From: Verpa conica
Lineage: Eukaryota > Ascomycota > Pezizomycetes > Pezizales > Morchellaceae
Direction: 5' to 3'
Length of the DNA stretch: 64,000 nucleotides
Assembly (NCBI GenBank): GCA_033030425.1
Contig: JAUFSD010000022.1
Span: 868,001-932,000, forward strand
Shown here: positions 12,037-24,710 of the stretch, in pieces
Layout: every line of letters begins with the position of its first letter
How positions within the stretch are numbered: the first letter of the stretch is position 1
Notes under the pieces: model-generated
Databases searched by the model: none
What the model was told of the DNA's origin: nothing
The model's input: only the letters and a program-made list of their open reading frames with translations
Program-made: the position numbers and the translations under genes

Positions 12037-15000
12037 CTTTAAACACGATGGGCAGGTAGATTTCTAGGGTCTGGAGGTTGGGTTTGTGCGGGCGTTAGGA
12101 TGACGAGATGACGGATGGCGGGGCTGGCGCGGGGTTAGGGCGATCTACTACCAATAACAATAAACTGAACTCTAGCAGTAATTATAAACCAAAGTTTCCA
12201 CAAAAGCCTTTAAAAAATACAATATCAAATCCATATTTCAAATATGGGCTCATTTCAAAAATTCTGTAATTATTTAAGCCTACAGCAAAGCTTGAATCAA
12301 TTGGAACGATATGTAGTTTTCGCCAAGCTCTGATTTCTACAAGCGCTTCTAAAGCGTTGAGGCCTGAACGTCCTGTTCATTGGAAAGTTTCAATTGCCTT
12401 GAATATCTGCATTCGCCGCGTGTCCGCCTAGGCCTATACCCCAACCCTTGTCCCATGCGCGTAGATCTGGGCATTGTACAAACTTTTCTTCAGATTGGAT
12501 TTGTTTGGCCAGTAATATGTTCTAAATATAGCACAATTCTCTAGCTCTGCAATGCTTCCCGAATATACCCTAGGTAGCGGAGGCACAATCGTCTGGGAAA
12601 CGGAAGCGGATACTACAAACGGACCAAGTATGGACTCGTGACACGGCCTGAATGATAAGTAAACTTATGTACGGTTGCCTTATGTCTTACTGAAACATGG
12701 TTATCTCGATTCTACTAGGGTGATCAGTTGTTGATACGAGACAAAAAAAAACCACCAATAAAACTTCTAGTACGAAACCAACAATTTAAATCCCAAGGGT
12801 ATATATATACTAGGATACTGCTCGTGACCTTTGAGACATATAAGACAAAATAGGCTTAGGGGATAAAAAGTCTAAATACCTTAGATCAAGTATAGCGGTC
12901 TGACGGCTTACTACGGAAGACTTAAGGGTATACTTCTAGCTATCCTATCCGAGAAAAAATATCCTAATATAAGTTGACTTTAGATCCCTGATCTCGTATA
13001 GAATAGTACTCCTTCAAAACTTATGCATTAGTGTTTAGAGGCTCCAGTGATAAAAGTCACTACTATTCCATGGCCTCGACTGCCGATCATATAAGCCCGA
13101 TGAGCTGCCTTAATCCTGTTACCTTGTAAGCCATATATAACTCATAGTTTTCCTTTCGCTTCTAGGCCAATACACATTCCCATTTAAGCCACAAGTTCCA
13201 AAAGTGCTAAAGAGTGAAATTCTTAGTGTTAGCTGAAGCCGTAGTTCCGAGTAATGCGGGAGATATAAAGCTACGTGCGGGGTAAGGGTAAGGCTATGCG
13301 TACATCATGCAGGTTCCCGTCTAATAATATTTAGCACCCAAATCACCAACCTAATTGCAAGTAGATGCCATAGAAAATATTGATATCCTCAAGAGTGGAC
13401 AAACAGGGGCATATACACATTAATGCTAGTAACAAGATCTAGGAAGCCGTTGCTATCGGATTAATTAGAAAGAAAATGCGTGCCTAGGGTTTATACTACC
13501 TAGTAGATCATATCAGGCCATACTCAATCACCTCAATCACCTGAATCTGTTGGTTTTGAAGAAGCATATTCCCTATATTAATTTCGCCTATTTTAAATTA
13601 CGTATATGTTATATTTGTACATCAATGACGGTCAAGTTTCAAAAGCTTCGTAAACAAGACTTCCCGTCTAAGAGGACCATAGATGGTAGGGTATGTAGCC
13701 AAACTAGCCATAGCGTACTTGCCCTACGTACTTGAATAATCTTTGAAAAGAGCTGGTAGAGATTAAGCAGGAACCTTAGGCATTGGTCCTTCCAATTATA
13801 GCATTTATATTCCTAAGCCTCTGCCGTTGTTAGATAAATACTTATCCAGTAGTTCCAAGAGCTTGAAAGTGCTGTAAACCCACTCAAAACAAAGCCACGT
13901 GATCACCCCCGCGTTCCCCGCGTTTCCAATAGCCATTACGGGCCGTCAAATATCGGATTTCGATAGCTCCAAGTGGCTGAACGGGTGGAAATACGTATGA
14001 TCGGCATCGAAATCAGCTAACCAGGAACAAGAATAGCAGCGTCCCTTCTGAAACCATTCGTGCCTAGCATACCACGGGTTTTAGTATATTCGGACTACCT
14101 GAGGCGTGGGCTCAACCACCGTCCCTGCAGCAGGAAAGCCATGTAAACTTTGCTTTTTATATCTTGTCGTATGGTTAGCCGCGTCTAGGCGGGCCCTCCT
14201 GCATTGTGATGATGGCTACTCTGCAACCCACTAGGGGAGAAAACCAAAATTTGTGATTTATTGTTAATTGCGAATTCCTAGGAGTACTTAATATGTCTCA
14301 GCTGAAAAGTAACTTTACATTATCTCCTGTCCTTGATTACCAGCATGTGCGGGTGAAAGATTACCCCTAAGCGGCCCGAGCCAGTGAATGCCAGTAGAAA
14401 TTTAGATTACAACTCAGGATCCCAATATTGAGCTGGACTTCCCGTGGGCTATCCGTCAAGGCTGTCGGTGATTAGCTGTGTAATATCATGATACTTTGTG
14501 GTGTTAAACGCGATACAGCGGCGAAAGCTCTTAATCCGAGTATTGAGATGCCGTCATAAGTGCCGTCATCAGGCGCACCAGGCCATCTAGACTACCGATA
14601 AGATTGTGCAGAAATGCTTATCCGGATCATCCGTCTCCGTTATGGAGAAGTTCTCCATCGGCCTCTAGTCCAGTGGGATTTGTCCTGTCAACAATCTATG
14701 TATGCCCAAAGTAACCCCCACAGTGAGTGGTTATCAACAATACTATACATCCCACGATACCCACCTAGCCATATCCGACTCTTCATGATCGGCACTGTAA
14801 GAAGGTTCGTATTTTTATTATTTTTCGCTACGCGGGAAGAGCGCTATAACGAAAAAATAAGTGAATAAAAACAAAGAAAAGGCCAACTATACCAAAATCG
14901 TTTCTCGTGTAGAGAAACGTGATGCGGACCTCTTGCATGACCCCTTGCTCTTAGTCTCGTGAAATATTTGACTACTAGTGTACCCTGCAAGCCCAGCTCT

Positions 15001-15939
15001 GTTGTGAAGGACGAAACAGTATGTACAACGTGGAATGCAGTAAGAGCCTTGTTACGCTTAGAACGGGAAGAAAGGCACAGAAAACCATTATATGAAGAAA
15101 TAAGAGCGTAGCTTGACAAGAGGAACTAGCCAAGTATTACGGAGTGGAAGGGGGTGGAAACAAATTTCAAGAAAAAAAAAATCACTCGAGGACTGCTGTT
15201 CCTGCAACCCAAGACCCGCAAGTGTCAGCAACATTAGCAATTGATCAGGGCTCAAGGTGGTAAAAATACATGTAGTCAGTACCCATACATACACAGACTC
15301 AATGACTTTACCAGCCTGAGGAGAACTCGACAGATTGAGAATCGCGCCAAGGAACGCGGTGAGGTGGGCACAACTACATGTATTCCTACCGTCTTAGGCC
15401 ATAGACCGTAGAATGATAAAGTATTCGGCACCAGGTGCATAGACCTATGCAGTACATACATACTTTGGTTGTGTATCAATATTCTAGAGGAAGCCGATTT
15501 CGTGCATACAGGTGTGTTATTATACCACCAATAGTGAGCACGAAGCAAGTAAGCAAGTCGCGGGAGGGCATCGTTGGATGGGCTGCCGCGATGCGACGGG
15601 TATACGTATTTCTCTAGAGGGAGTAGGGGTATGGTGTGTACATACATGTATAGAGTATATACATGTATGTGTATACAGACGTACAGAGTGGCTGCTGCAG
15701 CGCCGGTTGGGCTCAACCCTGGTGTTTTGTTCATCGAGTGAGAGCTCCGGTGCAGTTGCTAGTTGTCGGCCTACCATGCTCGTGTTTTCGCGACTTGCTA
15801 ATGTCCGAAGTGATCAAGGGGATCCCTATGGACAGACACAGCGGATGGCATCCTCCGTCTTTATTCTCCTTTGATCAATAACCATGATCGTCCCTCACAA
15901 GTCGAAGAGCCGCCCTCCCCGCTTTTTTAGGTTTGGCTT
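12037..15939. other. Gene-free stretch between YCH1 and the FKBP gene
   Basis: No supported gene. Frames such as 14614-14868, 15276-15734 and 15512-15874 overlap one another in several frames and on both strands, and have no domain or splice support. The final 200 bases form the promoter of the FKBP gene. Confidence 0.55.
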
Positions 15940-15947
15940 TATATAAA
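15940..15947 (+). promoter_or_regulatory. TATA box of the FKBP gene
   Basis: TATATAAA lies 167 bases upstream of the FKBP start codon and just before a C/T-rich stretch. This is the normal arrangement for a strongly expressed fungal housekeeping gene. Confidence 0.55.
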
Positions 15948-15990
15948 CCACCCTTCTCCCCCCGCTGGATCCTAACATAACTTATCATCT

Positions 15991-16022
15991 ACATACATAC
16001 ATACATACATACATACATACAT
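15991..16022 (+). repeat. (ACAT)8 microsatellite in the FKBP 5' leader
   Basis: Eight uninterrupted ACAT units lie between the TATA box and the start codon, so they are probably transcribed. A tetranucleotide tract of this purity is likely to vary in length between strains. Confidence 0.85.
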
Positions 16023-16113
16023 CAAACAAACCTCACACACAATTGTATCACTCAGGTCGATTCAACCTCAACTTCTTTGTTCCTAATCCCGTTTTACAGA
16101 AAAAATTTCAATA

Positions 16114-17007
16114 ATGGCAGTCGAGAAAAAAATCATCAGGGCAGGCGATGGCATCAACAAGCCTCAGACAGGGGATGAGGTCACAATGCATTATACTGGA
16201 ACCCTCCCTCCGGGCACCCCTCTCGCTGACGGCACAATTCTCAGTGAGAGCAAAGTGTATGGAGCCTTCCTGTGGGTTAATTCACGAAAGTTTGTGCAGT
16301 TTTGTTGACCACTACTACGTATTTAAGATTTGACTCTTCGGTTGACCGTAAGGAACCATTCATCACAAAGGTCGGGATTGGGAAGGTTATTAGAGGTATG
16401 CCTTTCTTGTTTGTCGTCTACTCATCTAGCAGAGCTCCCACAGACCCCCATACTGTGATCTCTTTCCATCACTACCTTCCTTCTTTGAAACAGGAGCTAC
16501 TAGGGCTCAATCTGGCTGGTTTTGACATGTGTATAGGCTGGGATGAGGGTGTTCCTACGATGACATTGGGAGAGAAGGCTATTCTGACGATTACTGGGTA
16601 ATCATTCCCCTTTTCGCACATTTTCGTCCGAGCTTTTCACCCCATTAAACGTTTCTTTTCCCCCCTTTCTTCCTTTCTGATAGGAAACGTTTTTTGGCTA
16701 ACCACAAATACAATTGCTTGCATGCTATTTAGTGACTATGCCTATGGAGAGCGGTATGTACTATGATTGCGACACCCATCAATCCCAGCGATTTGCTTAC
16801 AGGGGTTATCCTTACGTCACAGCGGCTTCCCTAACCTGATCCCACCAAATGCCACATTGGTCTTGTAAGTGATTCCTACGCGCATGAGCATAGCCAATGT
16901 GATGCGCATTTTTGTTTCTTAAATCACCATGCTAATTTACCCACGAATCTGGAAACAGCGAAGTCGAGCTTCTTGGCATTAATAACAAGAAGGCCCCCAA
17001 TTTTTAG
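16114..17007 (+). CDS. FPR1: FKBP12-type peptidyl-prolyl isomerase (rapamycin/FK506 receptor)
   Basis: Cytosolic FK506-binding prolyl cis-trans isomerase. Exons: 16114-16256, 16328-16395, 16537-16597, 16733-16753, 16823-16864, 16959-17007 (127 aa, every phase agrees). Splicing rebuilds the family core: [57 protein letters not shown]. Drug-pocket residues are present: Tyr 27, Phe 49, Asp 50, Arg 55, the VI pair, Trp, and Tyr of DYAY. In the usual human His 87 region the loop here reads RGFPNLI, similar to yeast Fpr1. Exon 4 is only 21 nt. Against human FKBP12 (108 aa) there is an extra stretch of about 12 residues between TGTL and FDSS; see findings. The C-terminus INNKKAPNF also extends past the domain. 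Confidence 0.92.
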
Positions 17008-20000
17008 CTCAGCTTTACCAGGAAGCCGGCGTAATTCCAATTACTTCTCCAAAAGCATTATCGAATCGAATTCCAGATATGGGGGCTAAACGGCCGGGGA
17101 GATTGGTGTTTGTTCTTTCTTGATGATTTTTCTGTTTTGTTTACTGGTTACCCGTAGCCAGTAGACCCAGTTTGTACGGGAGTCATTGCAGCGGTTAGAT
17201 GTCGGGGGGATGATTGGAGGCGGGAACCCAATGCTGAAGAAATTTTTCAAAACTTTATACTGCCGTTTTGTCCACCTCTACCGAGTACCACGTTTATGAA
17301 GACCCAATGACTCGTCTTGTGAAAGAGATACAAGCGGTAAATTCAATTGAGGCTCAACGTATAGAGTCGAAGCGAAGTAAAAAAGAAAAGAGCCAATTTT
17401 TCGTGCGCTGTAGATCAGATTTGGATCTGTGTTCTTTGCCTTGACGATCACATTTGTATTGCTCGCATATATATAGCACCAACTAGCCCAATCGGATTCA
17501 CCTGGTGTGCAGAAACGACAACGAAGCCGTTGATCTTCTGTCTTGAACCTCCTCGGCTATGAAATCGGCCTTCTCCACGCCAAATATATGGGCGGTCTTG
17601 TAAACGGGTCTGCTCTGTATCCATGGTACATATCCGCAGATATGTAAGTAATGATGTATGATACGACAAACCGGCATTGCCGAGAATCGATTCTTTCAAT
17701 CCAAACCCCAACCGAATCTGCGATAAACATCTAGCGTCATCAGCCGAAAGATTAGGCCACATCTAAAGTATTGCGCAAGGCGATCCATGAAATCAGTTTC
17801 ACCCTAAAGCAAGCAGAGGGAGGGGGGGACAACACGCACTTTGCGGAAGTCAACAAATCATGGGCATCCGGCCCAGGGTTCAGTTACCTCTCTTTTTTCC
17901 CTGGACCAGGCCACATTCTGAGTCCCCACGCAACTTAAACCTGGCCAACCTACCCTTGGGTGTTTCTGGGACCACGTTATTGGTATTTGTCGTACCACAG
18001 GACTACGCAGGACTTTGATCCGAGACTCCACTAATAATAAAAAGGGAGAACATGGTAGAAAAGTGGCCAAACTAGTTTTTTTTTTTGATGTCGGCAAAAA
18101 CGCAACTCCTTCATACGTGAGGGATCGAAAATTAAACCAGGCCTGTGTTTGACAGGTGATTATGCATGTACCTCGTACTTTGATGCTACATACACATCAT
18201 ACCGCTTTGAAAAAGGCTGGTCATATTTAGAAACGAAAAAAAAAAAAAAAAAGGTCTACTTAGTCAGCTAATGATAATGGCAAAGGGGGGGGGGGAAAGG
18301 AAACGAAGAAAGGGGGAATTCTGTGGCACCACATGAAGTTTATTAGATGTAACTACCGGATTAAGGAAGGCAAACGCATTGGCTGTCACCATGCTGGCAT
18401 GCCCCGGGAAATATTGTCCGGGTACCGCGGGGGATCGGGGATAGTTGCAAGGTCATCAGAAGAATAAAAAGAGGCAAAAAAAACGAGCGAGTACATATCT
18501 GTTCAATCAGACGTGTTAAAGGCCTAAATACAGAAGCAATTGTTACATATAACGGGTCCTATACGACTCAAAGCCAGCCGTGCTTCGTGCGGGGCTTTCG
18601 GACTACTCTCTCTTCAGGAGTGCTTGTGTTTATTACTCCCTCGATAACAGATCGGTCATATAATCCATATTGTGACCAAGCAGCAATAGCGGCGTCTCCA
18701 CAGTTACCATTTGACCGGCGAGACATTGATCGTGATGTGTGGTTTATAGCTAATAATTGACCATTTGGAGCTCGGGTTCCACATCGCAATTAGTAATTTT
18801 TACTGCGCATGTGGGCTTCTAGTCGAGTAGTCATGAAGTCATTGTCTTCAGGCAGAGGCATACTCCTTGCATAAAAACTTCAAGAAACTGTCCATGAGGG
18901 GTCAGTGTGGCCGCTATCGATTCCACCTGGGTAGATGTTTAAGATGCAGTAAACAACCAACCAACCAGATCCCATGGGTAATGGTATCCCTTTGACAGCG
19001 GCATGGCAACAACGGAGTTGCCCAGACCTGCATACGGGACATATTCCAAAAATTAATAGACATCCTAGTTCCAGATATCTGGAGTTGAAATGTGATAATA
19101 GGCAGCAAGCGATTGAAGCGAAGTTAGCGAACGGGTGTGTTCCGCGATTCTCCACCTAAACATTAACCCACCGCTATATACCTTGCATGATTAATTAATG
19201 GTTTCCACATTTCACACACACTATTTACATTATTTTTCTGCAGCATGCACACACACACACATCGCAGAATGTCTAAGTTCAGGGACTCAGATGATTTTAT
19301 CGGTTTATATATCACATAGCGTGTGTTGTAAGTAGTTTGCCTCGTGGTGTATTTGTTCTAGCTTAGTCACTTTACAATTAATTCCCATTGACAGATATAT
19401 TCTACATATTTTAAACCCACCTTCACAGACAACTATCTTTGCTTCTAAGGCGAGATATCGCATCCTATGAGTTAAAAAGTGATATAGAGAGAAGGGTAAC
19501 TAGTAAATATCATGGTGTGATCATGTCGATGATATGGCAAAGACATTTTGATCATTCTTGCCTCAATTCGATTAGCGCGAATTATCTCCACATCAAAGTA
19601 CATATCACCTCCATAAAGGCAAGGTTATAGCTTGTAACTTTGATTGAGTGCATTGCTTCTCTTTGCAACCTCTTCGAACAGGTAAATCTTCGGACTCCAC
19701 GTACACACGAGACCGACACTAAGGTTACAAGGAGAAGATGTCTTGGATGGAATTAAAACAAATTCGGGGTTTCCTCCCCCTCTTCTCCCCATCCCAAGTC
19801 ACGCATACTGGTTAATCCTATAGACAGAGGGTAAATTTACACTTATTAACAACTGTAAAAAGCTATGCAGCGCACAGAGCAATCGATCGATCGATAAAAC
19901 GCATCTTTTCCCCTCGAAAATGATTCTGCCTCGAATTTGAGAGATATGAAGTCAACACAGGTACAACTGCCGTGTTGTGCCTAGACAGGAGCTCAAAGCT

Positions 20001-22885
20001 AAAAGTAGAGCCAATGACGCGTTATAATTTTCAGCATAAAGGTACATAGAATTTATCCAAAGCCCCGCGGTCCCTACTTTGCCTGAGTAAAACTTAGAAG
20101 TACTCTACAATCATAGGTGCAGGAGATCGCTTCGCTATTTCTTTTGATGGTATGTACTCATACATAATACAAAAGGTACAAAACCTCCGGTTGCATACTT
20201 ATATGTGCAAGGTACAAATTATGCAACTACAGGGTTAGTACCGTTCCGTTGCGTCCTGTACTTCATTTTGGTTTTGCAAAGTACACTGTGCAGGAATCGA
20301 AATGTATTTAGGCATTCATACGCTGCATAAAAATCAATAAGGTTTGTGACTATTCTACTGGTAAGCCACAGAACAGGTGCGATATTAGTGACATACAGGA
20401 GAAAATAACGGTTTGGAATGGGTGGCTTAAAGCCACGTTTTACGGCCCGCTATCATGGCCTGGGTCTTTGTGAAGTGTCAGGGTGGCTCATACAGGGTGT
20501 ATAACGGCAGATACGTTCCGAGGACCGAGCCTATAGAAATCCTGTAGGAAGCCAATGTCACCTAACATGCTCTCTTTTCCTCCGGACCGCGACTTTTGAC
20601 ACCCCTCCTCTTCTATGTCACTCGGGCCGCGAAGAAGTCTTCCAGATGCAGGTCACATCTTGCGGGATTAGGGCGCCCCAATTCACATTAACAGGGCTAA
20701 TCAAACCAGGTTGAACCCAGTTTACAAGTACTAACGCCGAAACTCGGTGCCCAATTACTTATTTTCTATTTAAAGCCAATCAAATGCCAAAACCCAAGAA
20801 AATTCAGGGTTATGCACTGGATCTTCCGTCAAATTACCTAACCCAAGTTCAACGAACCGGGTTTGATCGCCTCGGAAGGGGCTGGAGTTGGTAGTGTGGG
20901 ATATTGTTTTTCTAAGAAAGCAGGCGAATTTCCCGGATAGACTATATGGCCATCACAAGATACGGTGTGTCGCGCGGGCTTATAGCATGCATTCTCCCGC
21001 AAAATCAATAAGTTTTGCGAGAAATAGAGGAAATCCGCAGACATCGTTCCATGTGCGAGCATGTTAACTCCGTATAATAGAGAAGAAGAAAATTTATAGG
21101 ACACGTATAAGAAAGAATTGTATGCACGGCAATCACTGCCCTCCCTTACTCTATATGTTATGGGTCCGGGTGATGTCGTATGATTCCCAACACTAATATG
21201 AAAGAATTAATCATAAATGCCCAACACTAATATGTGGAGATTATTTTATTTTATTTTATAAATTATATACCTATGACAAATTTACATAGGGTACTGGGGA
21301 TCTAACTATGGTTATGGAGATATCGAAGGCTTGTCGACGTTATTTCAAGTATGATAACTAAACACATGAGGTTAATAAGCACCGGCGACTCAATAAAGGG
21401 TTTACCCCGAGATCAGTGTAATAACTTGCAACCAATAGGACTATATTAATTTCTTATAAAATTCTATATTAAGACTATTGGCAGTCCTTTACGGCGGCGG
21501 GACCGGCATGAGCAGCGCTAATTACAGCTCTAAACCCACGTCTAGTTATAGAAAATAGAAAATAACGTAGGTAGTAATTAAATACATAAAACAGTAAAAT
21601 TAGATCACAGTACATCAGTATTAATCGAACAGTGTCGTGTCAATTTCTTTAAAAAGTGTTCGTGAAACAGGTCTCAAATCATGACGAACCACACCTCACG
21701 GCAGCCGATCTCAAGCCAGGGAGTACCTCATAAACTATGTACTTAACGTCACCTAAGACTTGTTCTACAAATAATGACCTCATATGATAACTATACTACC
21801 AACGTGACTATTGTAGTTGTCATAACGACTGTAGTGTTACTCCAATTATTTTATTAGTTATATACTACATAGCTATATACAAAAATCAAAAAGAGGCTAC
21901 CTTTTACTAAGCAATATAGACTCTTTTAAACACAGTATGCATTGGTACATAAGTTCACAAACAAAACCGTCTTAGCCTTGACTCTCCAAATCTCTGGCCA
22001 CTACTTAGGTGCTCACAATACTAAAGTATCCGTAACTTACGTAAATGTCAATATAATGAAATAACGACGATAGACGCCTAGTAGGAGCCAGTGACGACAA
22101 ATCTAATACTAAGGCAAAGCGCTACACTCTCTAATCATGTAAACACAAAATAAATATCAAAAATATCTATCCCTTTACACTATTTCCAACTTATACAAAC
22201 CCCAAAAAACCACCAACAAAGAGTTATAAGATTACTATATGAGCAAGAAAGGGTGGAAACAGCTGCGCTAGCCGGGCAGTCCAGAACGCCAGCGATTTAC
22301 ATCTATCTCTGACCTACTGTACCCTGAGGGAACATAATTTCGTAATTCTGCCCCTAGAAAATTTTTTATCAAATATATACATATTAGAGTTCAACTACTG
22401 AGGCTTTAGGACACTTATTCAATATTGACTTATTGTAGATTTCAAGTTACTTGGTTTTAGCTTCATAGTTTATCACTCGTTCAATTCTTTGTTGCTTCTG
22501 TGGTTTTAACTGCTGAATTGATTGTCTAAAAGAGATGGAGAGATATGACGATATATCCTCCACCAGAGAGAAACCCTAAACCCTTATATGGGCTGCCTGC
22601 CCTAGATCCTCAAACATATCAAATAGAGATACACGTGACTCATAGATGAAACAGAGCATCGGATATCCTTATTAGGAAGCATCTACAACAGCTTCTATAG
22701 AAAATGGGAAGCACGATATTCTATTACTGCTCTAGGGGCGTATTCCTACTCCTATATATCCTCCATATCAGGCAGTGGTCGGCCAGCTGTGGAGGTCTCG
22801 CAGGAATGACAAGGTGAAGATCCAGGCTATTTAGGAAGATCTACAACAGCTTTCTATTGTAGATTTCCTAAGTAGTACGTATATA
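17008..22885. other. Gene-free AT-rich stretch
   Basis: No supported gene in almost 6 kb. Seen here: poly-A at about 18236-18252, an 11-G run at 18285-18295, (CA)n near 19250, and a short direct repeat (CCCAACACTAATATG) near 21187 and 21220. A diverged direct repeat of about 30 bases lies at 22671-22700 and 22829-22858. Small frames at 18568-19159 overlap on both strands and look random. Confidence 0.55.
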
Positions 22886-23499
22886 CGGCGGGCGGCAGCA
22901 ACCAGTCCGCCATAATCGAAGTAGCGAAAGGCCAAACCTCCCCCACACCAAAATCTCCCCAAAAATTAATAAACCAACCAGTATACTTAAATTACTTTAT
23001 ACTTTAGATAAGCAAACAAACTTCTGAATAGCTATGAAGCCTACTAGTGAGAGGAAGGAGAGTATAAACAAGAGTTTTTACACAAAATTTTGACCTGGGA
23101 CCCAATTGGGACTCCGGGTTTTTTCTGGTTTAGAGATCTCTAAAAGTTAACTTAGGAACCCCCCCCCCAAAAAAAAAAATTTATTTTGTTCTTATTAGTA
23201 GTTCTTATTAACAGTTATTAGAGTTCTCTAAGACTCTATAAGGCCCTGAGTGCAAGGCTGTGTTCAGAAATATATAGCAAAGTATAATTTAGTCTTTCAG
23301 AAACTCCCTTCCAGGGCCCTTTTTTTTTACCCTTGATGATCTATAGCTATCTAGTAGTTTATTTGCTTGTTAGAAGCCTAAGATAATTCTAATCTATAAT
23401 CTGTTTTTTGGCTCATCAATTTTGGGGAGATTTTTGGTGTGGGGGAGGTTTGGCCTTTCGCTTTCGCAATTATGGCGGACTGGTTGCTGCCGTCCGCCG
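22886..23499. mobile_element. 614-bp MITE-like element with long terminal inverted repeats and TA target duplication
   Basis: The left end starts CGGCGGGCGGCAGCAACC. The right end, reverse-complemented, starts CGGCGGACGGCAGCAACC. Both are bounded outside by TA (22884-22885 and 23500-23501). The near-identical arm continues for about 90 bases and, more diverged, for about 180 bases. The interior has no transposase frame. TA duplication and terminal inverted repeats point to a non-autonomous Tc1/mariner-type element; the superfamily is an inference. Confidence 0.75.
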
Positions 23500-24710
23500 T
23501 AGTATATGCTGTTTCGATGGCACCTCTACAACGACCTGATGCGGAAGATATATAGAACAGTAATATACCCACATAAGAGATCAGTATATACTTGAGAAAT
23601 ATACCCCCAACACTTTATCGGTCACTAAAAAGTTGATAGAAGTACTGCTATTACGCTATTATAAAGACATTAACTAATAAGTTCATGTCTAGTGGCGAAA
23701 GTAAAAAAACTCCTATAGCCAACTAAAGAAATTCACAATTCACATCAACCACACCCAGAGAATTTATAAAAACTTGTTTCCAGTTCCAGCCGAGAGAAAA
23801 GAAGAGTCTAGCTCGCTAATAAACAAAAAAAAGTCCCTCGAAACCCATATTTAACTTCTATCTCTCCCCACCTTGCTCATCATTGAATGCAAGAGATCCA
23901 CATCCACCTATGTATGCAGAATGCTGTTATTTACCATTACAAAGAAAAGAGGTGTAGGAGGCACTTTGATACAAAAAAGAAACGAGTGACTGAAGAAGTC
24001 AAAATAGTAGTTGGAAGAGAAAAGAGGAAAAAAGCGCAAAAGAAAACCCGTACCTTTTTTTGAGGGAGACCATGTCCCTCGCAATTCATCCCTTCATTTC
24101 CCACCCAGCATTCTTTTGAGAAAAAAAAAATACAAATAACTAGACAAACAATACAAGGCTGAACAAAAAATCAACAAAGCCAACCCTCACGAGTTTCCCA
24201 ATAATCATCACAAGAAAGTACAAATAGAAGGAACATGCCCCAATCAAGTTAACCCCAAACCCAACTAATTAAGGTGCCAAAGTAAAAAGGGGAATATAAT
24301 GTCCCAGCGGTTAAGGATAGGTATGAAACAAATACCCAACGCCGTTCCAAAGAAGATAAAACCAAAAAAGGAAAAAAAAGATAAAGATGAAAGGAAAAAA
24401 AACGGTGCCAAATCCAAATATGTAAAACAAGAAACGAAAAAGGTAAAGGGTGAAATCAGGTAAGTGCATGTGTAAACAGGTTTGTCTGAAATAACTATAG
24501 ATACATGTTACGCGCAAGTCGCAGGGGAGTAATAGTGTATGACATTGGGTAAATTATCTAAAATGTAAGACAGTTGATCGGGAATGAACTAATGATTTGT
24601 GGGATGTCAGGAGAACAGGAATGTCTTTGTTGCTTAAAATAGACTTTTGACCATTGACACTATCGCACGGTGAGATTCGACCCTGAACTCATCGTCCCTC
24701 CACAAAAAAA
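23500..24710. other. A-rich region downstream of MSB2
   Basis: The sequence is A-rich on the plus strand, hence T-rich downstream of the minus-strand MSB2 stop. Its last part probably includes the MSB2 3' untranslated region. No gene is supported. Confidence 0.5.

Noticed and set aside
15276..15874. Cluster of overlapping frames on both strands before FKBP
   Set aside because: All are short, mutually exclusive and without family resemblance; the region is best read as upstream DNA.
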